Assembly (NCBI RefSeq): GCF_001692445.1
Contig: NZ_MAQA01000035.1
Coordinates: forward strand, 1 to 54,318
Length of the DNA stretch: 54,318 nucleotides
Direction of reading: 5' to 3'
Source: Oerskovia enterophila
GTDB taxonomy: Bacteria > Actinomycetota > Actinomycetes > Actinomycetales > Cellulomonadaceae
Both the position numbers and the translations under genes were made by a program. This document shows positions 1 to 11,522 of this stretch, piece by piece. Below the pieces are notes generated by a model. That model was not told where the DNA came from. It saw only the letters and a program-made list of their open reading frames with translations, and made no database searches. Numbering within the stretch: the stretch's first letter is position 1; every line of letters starts with the position of its first letter.

Positions 1-136
1 GGTCTGCGGTGCGGCGGCCTGCGGGGCGGCCGACTGAGCGGCGCGGGCCTGCCGTGGCCCGGACGGTGGGTTCGGCAGCCGGGCTGCCGTTCGTCCGCTG
101 CGTCGGTTCGTTTTCGCCGTGACGGCCCGCGGTGCG

Positions 137-142
137 TAGGCT
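137..142 (+). promoter_or_regulatory. Possible -10 element upstream of the beta-PGM/GH65 pair
   Basis: A TAGGCT hexamer lies about 60 bases ahead of the first gene, in the position expected of a -10 box for a transcript starting near 149. No convincing -35 is visible. The rest of bases 1-202 holds only GC-rich sequence with no gene I can support. Confidence 0.35.
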
Positions 143-202
143 CGGAGAGTGGTGCCGAACTCGCGGCGCTCCCTCGTCCGTCCACTCTCCCGAAGGAGCG
201 CG

Positions 203-943
203 ATGCCCGCTCTGCACGCCGTCCTCTTCGACCTCGACGGGGTCCTGACCCCGACGGCCGAGGTCCACATGCGCGCCTGGGAGCGCTTGTTCGCGCCCCT
301 GTGCGTCGAGCGGGGGGTCGCGCCGTACACGTCGGCGGACTACTTCGCGCACATCGACGGCAAGCCGCGCTTCGACGGGGTCGCGACCTTCCTCGCCTCG
401 CGCGGGATCGAGCTGCCCCGGGGCACGATCGACGACGCGCCCGGCGAGGGCACGGTGTGCGCGCTGGGCAACAAGAAGAACGAGATCGTGAACCGCATGT
501 TCGTCGAGGAGGGCATCTCCCCGTACCCCGGCTCGATCGCCTTCCTCGACGCCGTGACGGCCGCCGGGGCCCAGGTCGCGGTGGTCTCGTCCTCGCGCAA
601 CGCGCCGTCGGTCCTGGCCGCGGCCGGGATCGCGGACCGTTTCGAGGTCGTCGTCGACGGCACGGTCGCGGCCGCGCACGGCCTCGACGGCAAGCCGTCG
701 CCCGCGACCTACGAGTACGCGGCCGAGCTGCTGGGCGTCCCCACGACCGCGGCGGTCGTCGTCGAGGACGCGATCTCGGGCGTCCAGGCCGGGGCGGCGG
801 GCGACTTCGGCCTCGTGCTCGGCGTGGACCGTGGGGTCGGGGCCGACGCCCTGACCGAGCACGGCGCGGACCTGGTCGTGAGCGACCTGGGCGAGCTCGA
901 CGCGACGGTCCTCGACCGCCCGGCCCGCGAGGAGGTCCGCTGA
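203..943 (+). CDS. pgmB: HAD-family beta-phosphoglucomutase
   Basis: Cytoplasmic HAD-superfamily phosphomutase of 246 aa, predicted to turn beta-glucose 1-phosphate into glucose 6-phosphate. The N-terminus carries the nucleophile motif FDLDGVLT (DxD type) followed by a helical cap region, and later motifs VVSSSRNAP (motif II), DGKPSP and VVEDAISGVQAG (motif III and the acidic metal site). I chose the ATG at 203 because an AAGGAG box sits five bases before it; an in-frame GTG at 149 just after a TAGGCT box is a less likely leaderless start. The stop codon overlaps the next start by one base (TGATG). Translational coupling to a GH65 gene is the classic pairing in which an inverting phosphorylase makes beta-glucose 1-phosphate and this enzyme consumes it. 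Substrate is inferred from this partner. Confidence 0.85.
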   Translation: MPALHAVLFDLDGVLTPTAEVHMRAWERLFAPLCVERGVAPYTSADYFAHIDGKPRFDGVATFLASRGIELPRGTIDDAPGEGTVCALGNKKNEIVNRMFVEEGISPYPGSIAFLDAVTAAGAQVAVVSSSRNAPSVLAAAGIADRFEVVVDGTVAAAHGLDGKPSPATYEYAAELLGVPTTAAVVVEDAISGVQAGAAGDFGLVLGVDRGVGADALTEHGADLVVSDLGELDATVLDRPAREEVR

Positions 944-3420
944 TGGGCGGGTTCGAGCACGGGTTCGACGGCACGATCGACCGCAGCCGTTTCCCGGCCG
1001 ACCCGTGGAAGCTCACCGAGAGCCGGTACGCCGCGCACGACCTCGGGGTGACCGAGACGCTGTTCTCGGTCGCCAACGGGTACCTCGGCATGCGCGGGAA
1101 CGTCGAGGAGGGCCGCGAGTCCCACACGCAGGGGACCTTCATCAACGGTTTCCACGAGACCTGGCGCATCCACCACGCCGAGGAGGCCTACGGTTTCGCC
1201 GAGGTCGGGCAGACGATCGTCAACGTCCCCGACGTCAAGATCATCCGCCTCTACGTCGACGACGAGCCGCTCCTGCTGCCCGTCGCCGACCTGATCACCT
1301 ACGACCGTTCGCTCGACATGGCCGACGGCGTGCTGCGCCGTGAGCTCCTGTGGCGCACGCCGTCGGGCAAGCGCGTGCTCGTGAAGTCCGAGCGCATGGT
1401 CTCGTTCGTCGAGCGGCACCTGGCCGTGCTCACGTTCGAGGTCACCATGCTCGACGACCCGGCGCCCATCGCGATCTCGTCCCAGATCCTCAACCGGCAG
1501 GACGGGCAGGACGAGTACCACGTCCCCTCCGCCGCGATGGGGCAGGGATTCGACCCGCGCAAGGCCAACCAGTTCACCGACCGCGTGCTCCAGCCGCAGG
1601 CGCAGTGGGGCGACGACCAGCGCCTCGTGCTCTCCTACCGCTGCACCAACTCGGGCATGACCCTCGCGGTCGCCGCGGACGACGACCTGGCGACCGAGAA
1701 CTCGTACGACGTGCGTACCCAGGTGGACGAGGACCTGGCCAAGCACGTCTACCGGATCCAGGCCGAGCCGGGCAAGCCCGTGCGTCTGACCAAGACCGTG
1801 GCCTACCACACGTCCCGCGGCGTGCCCGCGATCGAGCTGATCGACCGCTGCCGTCGCACGCTCGACCGCGTGCGCGAGGAGGGCATCGCGTTCCAGCACG
1901 CCGAGCAGCGCGAGTGGCTCGACGAGTTCTGGGCGCGCTCGGACGTCGAGATCCCCGGGCAGCCCGAGGTGCAGCAGGCCGTGCGCTGGAACATCTTCCA
2001 GCTCGCCCAGGCCACGGCCCGTGCCGAGGGCAACGGCGTGCCCGCCAAGGGGCTCACGGGCTCCGGGTACGGCGGGCACTACTTCTGGGACACCGAGATC
2101 TACGTGCTCCCGTTCCTGACGTACACGAGCCCGCGGTACGCGCGCAACGCGCTGCGCTTCCGCTACCAGATGCTCGACGCCGCCCGCCGCCGCGCGGGCC
2201 AGCTCTCGCAGCAGGGCGCGCTGTTCCCGTGGCGGACCATCAACGGCGAGGAGGCCTCGGCGTACTACGCCGCGGGCACCGCGCAGTACCACATCGACGC
2301 CGACGTGACCTATGCCGTCATGCAGTACGTGCGGGCCTCGGGCGACCTCGACTTCCTCGAGCGCGAGGGCGTCGACATCCTCGTCGAGACCGCGCGGATG
2401 TGGGCCGACCTGGGGTTCTGGCGGGCCAACGGCGACGACTACTTCCACATCCACGGGGTCACGGGACCCGACGAGTACACGACGGTCGTCAACGACAACC
2501 TCTTCACCAACGTCATGGCCCGCTTCAACCTGCGGGTCGCGGCCGAGACGCTCGAGACCATGCGGCGCGACGCCCCGCACGAGTACCAGCGGCTCGCGAT
2601 CCGGCTCGGGGTGAGCGAGGAGGAGACCGCCGAGTGGCAGCGCGCGGCCAAGCACATGTCGATCCCGTTCGCCGAGCACCTGGGCATCCACCCGCAGGAC
2701 TCGCACTTCCTCGAGCGCGAGATCTGGGACCTCGCGGCGACCCCCGCGGACAAGCGACCCCTGCTGCTGCACTACCACCCGCTCGTGATCTACCGCTACC
2801 AGGTCCTCAAGCAGGCCGACGTGGTGCTCGCGCTGTTCCTCCAGGGGGCAGAGTTCACACCCGAGGAGAAGCTCGCCGACTTCGAGTACTACGACCCGTT
2901 GACCACGGGCGACTCGACCCTGTCGGGCGTCGTCCAGTCGATCATCGCGGCCGAGGTCGGGTACCACGAGCTCGCGCTCGAGTACTTCACCTCGTCGCTG
3001 CTCGTCGACCTCGAGAACCGGCACGCGAACGCGGCCGACGGCGTGCACGTCGCCTCGGCGGGCGGCACCTGGTCGGCGCTCGCGTTCGGGTTCGGCGGGA
3101 TGCGCGACGACTGCGGGCGCATCAGCTTCGACCCGCGCCTGCCCCAGGAGTGGGAGTCCCTGACGTTCCGGGTCACGCTGCGCGGCTCCCGGCTCAAGGT
3201 CACGGTCACGGTCGACGCGATCGAGCTCGTGTGCGAGACGGGTGAGGGAGCGGACGTGCTCGTGCGGGGCGAGGCCGTGCACGTCGGTGCGGGCGAGACC
3301 GTCACGGTCGCGCTCGACGGCCAGGGGCCCGTGCTCCACGGCACCCCGAGCCTGCGCGACCTGACGGGCAACCGCCGCGAGGACGGGACGCTCATCACGG
3401 CCCAGGTGCCGCACTCGTAG
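943..3420 (+). CDS. Glycoside hydrolase family 65 phosphorylase (maltose/trehalose/kojibiose phosphorylase type)
   Basis: Predicted 825-aa cytoplasmic GH65 enzyme that cleaves an alpha-glucosyl disaccharide with inorganic phosphate, releasing beta-glucose 1-phosphate. It shows the GH65 layout: N-terminal beta-sandwich (about 1-300), (alpha/alpha)6 barrel (about 350-720) and a C-terminal beta-rich tail. Barrel signatures include GYGGHYFWDTEIYVLPF and HGVTGPDEYTTVVNDN; the Glu of GPDEY (residue about 511) matches the general acid of maltose phosphorylase. The start at 943 overlaps the beta-phosphoglucomutase stop, so the two are co-translated. Which disaccharide is used (maltose, trehalose, kojibiose, nigerose) cannot be read from sequence by eye. 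It could feed glucose units from starch or trehalose into glycolysis. Confidence 0.9.
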   Translation: MGGFEHGFDGTIDRSRFPADPWKLTESRYAAHDLGVTETLFSVANGYLGMRGNVEEGRESHTQGTFINGFHETWRIHHAEEAYGFAEVGQTIVNVPDVKIIRLYVDDEPLLLPVADLITYDRSLDMADGVLRRELLWRTPSGKRVLVKSERMVSFVERHLAVLTFEVTMLDDPAPIAISSQILNRQDGQDEYHVPSAAMGQGFDPRKANQFTDRVLQPQAQWGDDQRLVLSYRCTNSGMTLAVAADDDLATENSYDVRTQVDEDLAKHVYRIQAEPGKPVRLTKTVAYHTSRGVPAIELIDRCRRTLDRVREEGIAFQHAEQREWLDEFWARSDVEIPGQPEVQQAVRWNIFQLAQATARAEGNGVPAKGLTGSGYGGHYFWDTEIYVLPFLTYTSPRYARNALRFRYQMLDAARRRAGQLSQQGALFPWRTINGEEASAYYAAGTAQYHIDADVTYAVMQYVRASGDLDFLEREGVDILVETARMWADLGFWRANGDDYFHIHGVTGPDEYTTVVNDNLFTNVMARFNLRVAAETLETMRRDAPHEYQRLAIRLGVSEEETAEWQRAAKHMSIPFAEHLGIHPQDSHFLEREIWDLAATPADKRPLLLHYHPLVIYRYQVLKQADVVLALFLQGAEFTPEEKLADFEYYDPLTTGDSTLSGVVQSIIAAEVGYHELALEYFTSSLLVDLENRHANAADGVHVASAGGTWSALAFGFGGMRDDCGRISFDPRLPQEWESLTFRVTLRGSRLKVTVTVDAIELVCETGEGADVLVRGEAVHVGAGETVTVALDGQGPVLHGTPSLRDLTGNRREDGTLITAQVPHS

Positions 3421-3458
3421 CGCGGGTCGGCCGGCGCGGCCGTCACCGACCGCCCGTA

Positions 3459-3502
3459 GACGCCGAGAGGGCGGGTCCACCTGGACCCGCCCTCTCGGCG
3501 TC
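3459..3502. terminator. Bidirectional terminator hairpin
   Basis: A perfect 21-bp inverted repeat (arms 3459-3479 and 3482-3502, two-base apex) lies between the convergent GH65 and peptidase genes. No U-tract is obvious, as is common in high-GC actinobacteria. It probably ends transcription from both sides. Confidence 0.85.
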
Positions 3503-3514
3503 GGTGCTCGGACG

Positions 3515-5710
3515 TCAGCCGAGCTGCTCCCGCAGGAAGCGGTAGTGGATCGCGGCCATGTGCGCGGCCTGCGCGTTGTTGGCCGCGCCGCCGTGCCCGC
3601 CCTCGACGTTCTCGTAGTACGTCACGTCCTTGCCGGCCGCGAGCATCTTCGCGGCGAGCTTGCGCGCGTGCCCGGGGTGCACGCGGTCGTCCTTGGTCGA
3701 CGTCGTGAAGAGCACGGGCGGGTACTCGCGCTCGGCGTCGAACAGGTGGTACGGCGAGAACGTCCTGATGAACTCCCACTGCGCGGGGTCGTCGGGGTCG
3801 CCGTACTCGGCGGCCCAGGACGCACCCGCGAGCAGGTGCGTGTAGCGCAGCATGTCGAGCAGCGGGACGCCCACGATCACGGCGCCGAAGAGCTCGGGGT
3901 ACTGGGTGAGCATGTTGCCCGCCAGGAGCCCGCCGTTGCTGCGTCCTTCCATGCCCAGGTGCTCGGGGGTCGTGATCCCGCGGGCGACGAGGTCGCGCGC
4001 GACGGCCGCGAAGTCCTCGTACGCCTTGTGGCGCTTGGCCTTGAGGGCCGCCTGGTGCCAGGCCGGTCCGTACTCGCCGCCGCCGCGGATGTTCGCGACG
4101 ACGTAGACGCCGCCGTCCGCGAGCCAGGCGCGGCCCAGCGTCCCGGAGTAGCCCGGGGTCAGGGAGACCTCGAAGCCGCCGTACCCGTAGAGCAGCGTGG
4201 GGGCCGCACCCGGGCGCGCACCGGTCGCGGCGGTTGCACCGTCAGCGGCCTCGGGGGCGCCGGTCGAGCCCGCACCGACCCCGGGCCGGACGAGGTCCTC
4301 GCGCCCGACGACGAAGTACGGGACGCGCGTGCCGTCGTCGGACACCGCGAAGTGCTGGTCGATGACCAGGCCCTGCGCGTCGAAGAACGCGGGACTCGAC
4401 TTGAGGACCTCGGGGGCGGTGCCCGCGCCCACGCTCAGGAGCGAGAGCGTCGAGGGCGTGAGGTAGTCGGTCGTGACGAGCCAGACGTCATCGCTCTCCT
4501 CGGAGTCGACCGCGCCCACGACGACGGTGCCGATGGTCGGCAGGCCGGGCAGCTCGCTGCGAGCCCAGGGGACGTCCGGGCCCTCGGCGGGAGGCGGCGG
4601 GGTCAGCACGTGCAGGCGGTTCTTGACGTCCTCGAGGACGTTGACCACGAGGTGGTGCGCGGTCCACGTGGCGCCTGCGAGCGACGTGGAGGGCGTGGGC
4701 TCGAACAGGACCGTGAAGCCGCGGGCCCCTGCGAGGAAGTCCTCGAAGCGCGTCGCGAGCAGCGAGCCGGCCAGGTAGGTGGCGCCGTCGACCGTCCAGT
4801 CGTCGCGGAGCTCGACGAGCATCCACTCGCGCTTGACGCCGACCTCGGCCGAGCGCGGGACGTCGATCTTGACGAGCTTCTCGTCAGGGGTGCTCGCGTC
4901 CTGGACGAGGTACGTCTCGCTGTCGTAGAAGGCGATCGAGCGTCCCACGAAGTCGCGCTCGAAGCCGGGGGAGTGCGTGCGCCAGCCCATGATGTACATG
5001 TCCTCGGGCTCACCCTCGTACACGACGGTCGCCTCGGTCACGGGCGTGCCGCGGTGCCAGCGCTTGACGATCCGCGGGTATCCCGACGGGGTCATGGAGC
5101 CGGGGCCGAAGTCGGTGTAGACGTAGACCGTGTCCGCGTCGATCCAGCCGAGCCCGCCCTTGGACTCCTCGCGCAGGAACCCGCCGTCCTCGGGGGAGAC
5201 GAAGGTCTTGGTCACGAGGTCGAACTCGCGCGTGACGTCGGCGTCGGAGCCGCCGGGGGACAGGTCGATCAGGGCGTGGCGCCACTCCTGGCCGGGCTCG
5301 GGCCGCAGCACGCTCGCGCCGTGCCAGACCCAGCTCTGGTCCTCGGCCTCACCCAGCGCGTCGAGGTCGAGCACGAGGTCCCACGCGGGGTGGTCGGTGC
5401 GGTAGGAGTCGAGCGTCGTGCGGCGCCAGACGCCTCGCTCGTGCTGGGCGTCGCGCCAGAAGTTGTAGTAGTGCTCGCCGATCCGGGACACGTCGGGGAT
5501 CTTGTCGTCGGAGTCGAGGACCTCGCGGATCGCCTGCTCGGTCGCGGCGAACTCGGTCGTGGCCTCGATGGTCGCGGCGGTCTCGGCGTTGCGGCCCTGG
5601 ACCCAGGTCATGGCCTCGCGGCCCTCGACCTCCTCGAGCCACAGGTACGGGTCGTGCGGCGTGGTCGGCTGTGCGGTGGGCGTGTCGGTCACGGCGTTCT
5701 CAGCACTCAT
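3515..5710 (-). CDS. Prolyl oligopeptidase (S9A family serine peptidase)
   Basis: 731-aa cytoplasmic peptidase predicted to cut short peptides after proline. Residues about 20-430 form the beta-propeller gate; the C-terminal alpha/beta-hydrolase domain holds the triad: Ser591 in GRSNGG, Asp in TKDDRVHPGHA and His in EGGHGGAAN. The usual family motif is GGSNGG, so the Gly-to-Arg change at its second residue is a mild variant. An Ala/Gly/Thr-rich insert sits between the propeller and the GYGGFE segment that begins the hydrolase domain. No signal peptide is present. The ATG at 5710 follows a TAGGGT -10 box by six bases, so the mRNA is probably leaderless. The gene stands alone, convergent with the GH65 gene. 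Confidence 0.92.
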   Translation of the reverse strand: MSAENAVTDTPTAQPTTPHDPYLWLEEVEGREAMTWVQGRNAETAATIEATTEFAATEQAIREVLDSDDKIPDVSRIGEHYYNFWRDAQHERGVWRRTTLDSYRTDHPAWDLVLDLDALGEAEDQSWVWHGASVLRPEPGQEWRHALIDLSPGGSDADVTREFDLVTKTFVSPEDGGFLREESKGGLGWIDADTVYVYTDFGPGSMTPSGYPRIVKRWHRGTPVTEATVVYEGEPEDMYIMGWRTHSPGFERDFVGRSIAFYDSETYLVQDASTPDEKLVKIDVPRSAEVGVKREWMLVELRDDWTVDGATYLAGSLLATRFEDFLAGARGFTVLFEPTPSTSLAGATWTAHHLVVNVLEDVKNRLHVLTPPPPAEGPDVPWARSELPGLPTIGTVVVGAVDSEESDDVWLVTTDYLTPSTLSLLSVGAGTAPEVLKSSPAFFDAQGLVIDQHFAVSDDGTRVPYFVVGREDLVRPGVGAGSTGAPEAADGATAATGARPGAAPTLLYGYGGFEVSLTPGYSGTLGRAWLADGGVYVVANIRGGGEYGPAWHQAALKAKRHKAYEDFAAVARDLVARGITTPEHLGMEGRSNGGLLAGNMLTQYPELFGAVIVGVPLLDMLRYTHLLAGASWAAEYGDPDDPAQWEFIRTFSPYHLFDAEREYPPVLFTTSTKDDRVHPGHARKLAAKMLAAGKDVTYYENVEGGHGGAANNAQAAHMAAIHYRFLREQLG

Positions 5711-5716
5711 GCCAAC

Positions 5717-5722
5717 ACCCTA
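5717..5722 (-). promoter_or_regulatory. -10 box of a leaderless promoter for the prolyl oligopeptidase
   Basis: On the minus strand TAGGGT is followed by six bases and then the ATG at 5710. No Shine-Dalgarno sequence precedes the start. This fits leaderless initiation, seen repeatedly in this window. Confidence 0.6.
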
Positions 5723-5823
5723 GGTGACCGGTCCGACGGGTCGTCCCGGCAGGGACGACCCGACAGGGGGCGGTGACTGTGGCCCGTGCCACATCCATCG
5801 AGGCCTCTTGCATCTATCCGTAC

Positions 5824-5843
5824 CTTGTGAAAGTATTCACAAG
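5824..5843. promoter_or_regulatory. Rex (redox-sensing repressor) operator upstream of adhE
   Basis: A perfect palindrome, CTTGTGAA-AGTA-TTCACAAG, lies 56 bases before the adhE start. It matches the known Rex consensus TTGTGAA-N4-TTCACAA. Rex releases DNA when NADH/NAD+ rises, so adhE should be induced under oxygen limitation. The site also lies within the divergent promoter region of the peptidase gene but about 100 bases from its start. Confidence 0.88.
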
Positions 5844-5899
5844 CAAGGGAAAGACACCACGCAGACCCGGCCGCTCGGGTCACTGGAGGAGCTACCAAC

Positions 5900-8593
5900 G
5901 TGAGCAGCACGAGCAAGGCCCTCGCCGGAGTCACCGAGATCGACGCCCTCGTCGACCGGGGCCTCAAGGCGCTCAAGCAGTACGACGCCTTCACCCAGGA
6001 GGACATCGACCGCATCGTGAAGAAGGCGTCCGTCGCGGCCCTCCACGAGCACGGCCGCCTCGCGCAGCTCGCGGTCGAGGAGACCGGGCGCGGAGTCTTC
6101 GAGGACAAGGCCACCAAGAACATCTTCGCGTGCGAGCACGTGCCGAACTCGATGGCCAACCTCAAGACGGTCGGCGTGATCGGCCGCGACGACCTCACGG
6201 GCATCGTCGAGATCGCCGAGCCGGTCGGCGTGGTCGCGGGCATCACCCCGGTGACGAACCCGACCTCGACCGCGATCTTCAAGGCCCTCATCGCGCTCAA
6301 GACGCGCAACCCCATCATCTTCGCGTTCCACCCCAGCGCCCAGAAGTGCTCGGTCGCCGCAGCCCGCATCGTGCGGGACGCCGCGGTCGCCGAGGGCGCC
6401 CCCGTGGACTGCATCCAGTGGGTCGAGCAGCCCTCGCTCGAGGCCACCTCGGCGCTCATGAACAACGACGGCGTCTCGCTCATCCTCGCCACGGGCGGCA
6501 ACGCGATGGTCCGCGCGGCATACTCGGCGGGCAAGCCCGCCCTGGGCGTCGGCGCGGGCAACGTCCCGGCCTACATCGAGAAGAGCGCCAAGCTCGGCCG
6601 CGCGGTCAACGACGTGGTCCTGTCCAAGGGCTTCGACAACGGCATGGTGTGCGCCTCGGAGCAGGCCGTCATCCTCGACACCGAGATCTACGACGAGGCC
6701 CTGGCCGAGTTCGCCCACATGCACGCCTACCTCGCGACCCCCGAGGAGAAGGCCAAGCTCGAGCGCTTCATCTTCGGCGTCGAGGCCGGCGGCGCGAACT
6801 GCGCGGGCGCCAAGCTCAACGCCTCGATCGTGGGCAAGAGCCCCCAGTGGATCGCCGAGCAGGCCGGCTTCACCGTCCCGGACGGCACCTCGATCATCCT
6901 CGCCGAGTGCGCCGAGGTCGGCCCCGCCGAGCCCCTGACGCGCGAGAAGCTCAGCCCCGTCCTCGCGGTGCTGCGCGCCCAGTCGACCGACCACGGCATC
7001 TCGCTCGCCGAGCAGATGGTCGAGTTCGACGGCCTGGGTCACTCGGGTGCGATCCACACCGAGGACAAGGACATCGCGGAGGAGTTCGGCCAGCGCGTCA
7101 AGGCCGTGCGCATCCTGTGGAACCAGCCGTCGGCCCTCGGCGGCATCGGCGACATCTACAACGCGCTGATCCCGTCGCTGACCCTCGGGTGCGGCTCGTA
7201 CGGGCACAACTCGGTGTCGAACAACGTGTCGGCGGTCAACCTCATCAACGTCAAGCGGATCGGACGCCGGAACAACAACATGCAGTGGTTCAAGATCCCG
7301 CCGAAGACCTACTTCGAGCCGAACTCGATCCAGTACCTGGCCCAGATGCCCGACGTCGAGCGCGTCACCATCGTCACGGACAAGGTCATGAGCCAGATCG
7401 GGATCGTGGACAAGGTCCTCGACGTCCTGGGTCGCCGCCCCAACAAGGTCTCGATCCAGATCATGGACCAGGTCGAGCCCGAGCCGAGCGTCGAGACGGT
7501 CGAGAAGGGCGCGGAGATGATGCGCGACTTCAAGCCCGACACGATCGTCGCGATCGGCGGCGGGTCGCCCATGGACGCGGCCAAGGTCATGTGGCTCAAG
7601 TACGAGCACCCGGAGATGGCGTTCTCGGACCTGCGCGAGAAGTTCTTCGACGTCCGCAAGCGCGCGTTCAAGTTCCCCACGCTCGGTGACCTGGCCAAGC
7701 TGGTCTGCATCCCGACCTCGTCGGGCACGGGCTCGGAGGTCACGCCGTTCGCGGTCATCACGGACCACGCGACCGGGTACAAGTACCCCCTCGCCGACTA
7801 CGCGCTGACCCCGTCGGTCGCGATCATCGACCCGGTCCTGACCGCGACCATGCCGGCCAAGCTCGCGGCCGACTCGGGCTTCGACGCCCTGACGCACGCG
7901 ACCGAGGCCTACGTGTCGGTCTACGCGAACGACTTCACGGACGGCCTGGCGCTGCACGCGATCAAGCTGGTCTTCGAGCACATCGAGGCCTCGGTCACGC
8001 AGGGGGCGGCAGCCCCCGAGGCCCGCGAGAAGATGCACAACGCGGCCACGATCGCGGGCATGGCGTTCGGCAGCGCGTTCCTCGGGATCGTCCACGCGAT
8101 GGCCCACACGGTCGGCTCGTCGTTCGGCCTGGTCCACGGCCGCACGAACGCGATCTTCCTGCCGCACGCGATCCGCTACAACGGGCAGATCCCGACCAAG
8201 GTCACGGGCTGGCCCAAGGCCGAGAAGTACATCGCGCACGAGCGCTACCAGCAGATCGCCAAGCACCTGGGGCTGCCGGCCTCGACGCCCGAGCAGGCCG
8301 TCGAGTCGTACGCCCGGGCCGTGGAGGAGCTGCGGGCTAAGGTCGGGATCGAGCACTCGTTCAAGGAGCAGGGTGTCTCGGAGCGCGAGTTCATCGGGGG
8401 GCTCGACGCCCTGGCGATGCGGGCCTACGAGGACCAGTGCGCCCCGGCCAACCCTCGCCTGCCGATGCTCGAGGACATGAAGGACATCATGGTCGCGGCC
8501 TACTACGGCACCAGCCGCGAAGAGGTCCGTGCCGAGCGCAAGGCCACCGAGGAGGCGCTCGCGCTCGCCGCGGCCGCCGAGACCTCGGAGTGA
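5900..8593 (+). CDS. adhE: Bifunctional acetaldehyde-CoA/alcohol dehydrogenase
   Basis: 897-aa fermentative enzyme reducing acetyl-CoA to acetaldehyde and then ethanol, regenerating two NAD+. The N-terminal aldehyde dehydrogenase half (about 1-450) has the catalytic Cys251 in NGMVCASEQAV. The C-terminal iron-dependent alcohol dehydrogenase half (about 460-880) has GGGSPMDAAK for NAD binding and metal-binding blocks containing DSGFDALTHATEAY and GIVHAMAHTVG...LVHGRTNA. Length matches full AdhE (about 870-900). The start is GTG at 5900, eight bases after GGAGGAG. The palindrome 56 bases upstream predicts Rex control. Presence of adhE implies the host can ferment. Two GC hairpins follow the gene. 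Confidence 0.97.
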   Translation: MSSTSKALAGVTEIDALVDRGLKALKQYDAFTQEDIDRIVKKASVAALHEHGRLAQLAVEETGRGVFEDKATKNIFACEHVPNSMANLKTVGVIGRDDLTGIVEIAEPVGVVAGITPVTNPTSTAIFKALIALKTRNPIIFAFHPSAQKCSVAAARIVRDAAVAEGAPVDCIQWVEQPSLEATSALMNNDGVSLILATGGNAMVRAAYSAGKPALGVGAGNVPAYIEKSAKLGRAVNDVVLSKGFDNGMVCASEQAVILDTEIYDEALAEFAHMHAYLATPEEKAKLERFIFGVEAGGANCAGAKLNASIVGKSPQWIAEQAGFTVPDGTSIILAECAEVGPAEPLTREKLSPVLAVLRAQSTDHGISLAEQMVEFDGLGHSGAIHTEDKDIAEEFGQRVKAVRILWNQPSALGGIGDIYNALIPSLTLGCGSYGHNSVSNNVSAVNLINVKRIGRRNNNMQWFKIPPKTYFEPNSIQYLAQMPDVERVTIVTDKVMSQIGIVDKVLDVLGRRPNKVSIQIMDQVEPEPSVETVEKGAEMMRDFKPDTIVAIGGGSPMDAAKVMWLKYEHPEMAFSDLREKFFDVRKRAFKFPTLGDLAKLVCIPTSSGTGSEVTPFAVITDHATGYKYPLADYALTPSVAIIDPVLTATMPAKLAADSGFDALTHATEAYVSVYANDFTDGLALHAIKLVFEHIEASVTQGAAAPEAREKMHNAATIAGMAFGSAFLGIVHAMAHTVGSSFGLVHGRTNAIFLPHAIRYNGQIPTKVTGWPKAEKYIAHERYQQIAKHLGLPASTPEQAVESYARAVEELRAKVGIEHSFKEQGVSEREFIGGLDALAMRAYEDQCAPANPRLPMLEDMKDIMVAAYYGTSREEVRAERKATEEALALAAAAETSE

Positions 8594-11458
<2,865 letters not shown>

Positions 11459-11473
11459 CGGCCCGGGATGCGT

Positions 11474-11522
11474 CGAGGTAGAGGTTCCCGGCCCTCTCCC
11501 TCGACGGGAGGCCTCTACCTCG
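11474..11522. terminator. Terminator between ligA and the convergent DapA-like gene
   Basis: 11-bp perfect arms at 11474-11484 and 11512-11522 with a 27-base loop. The right arm overlaps the last codons of the minus-strand DapA-like gene, so it could serve both directions. Confidence 0.6.

Noticed and set aside
301-942. N-terminal extension of the GH65 frame across the beta-phosphoglucomutase gene
   Set aside because: The extension is a shadow in another frame, Arg-rich, and the GH65 family start fits the ATG at 943.
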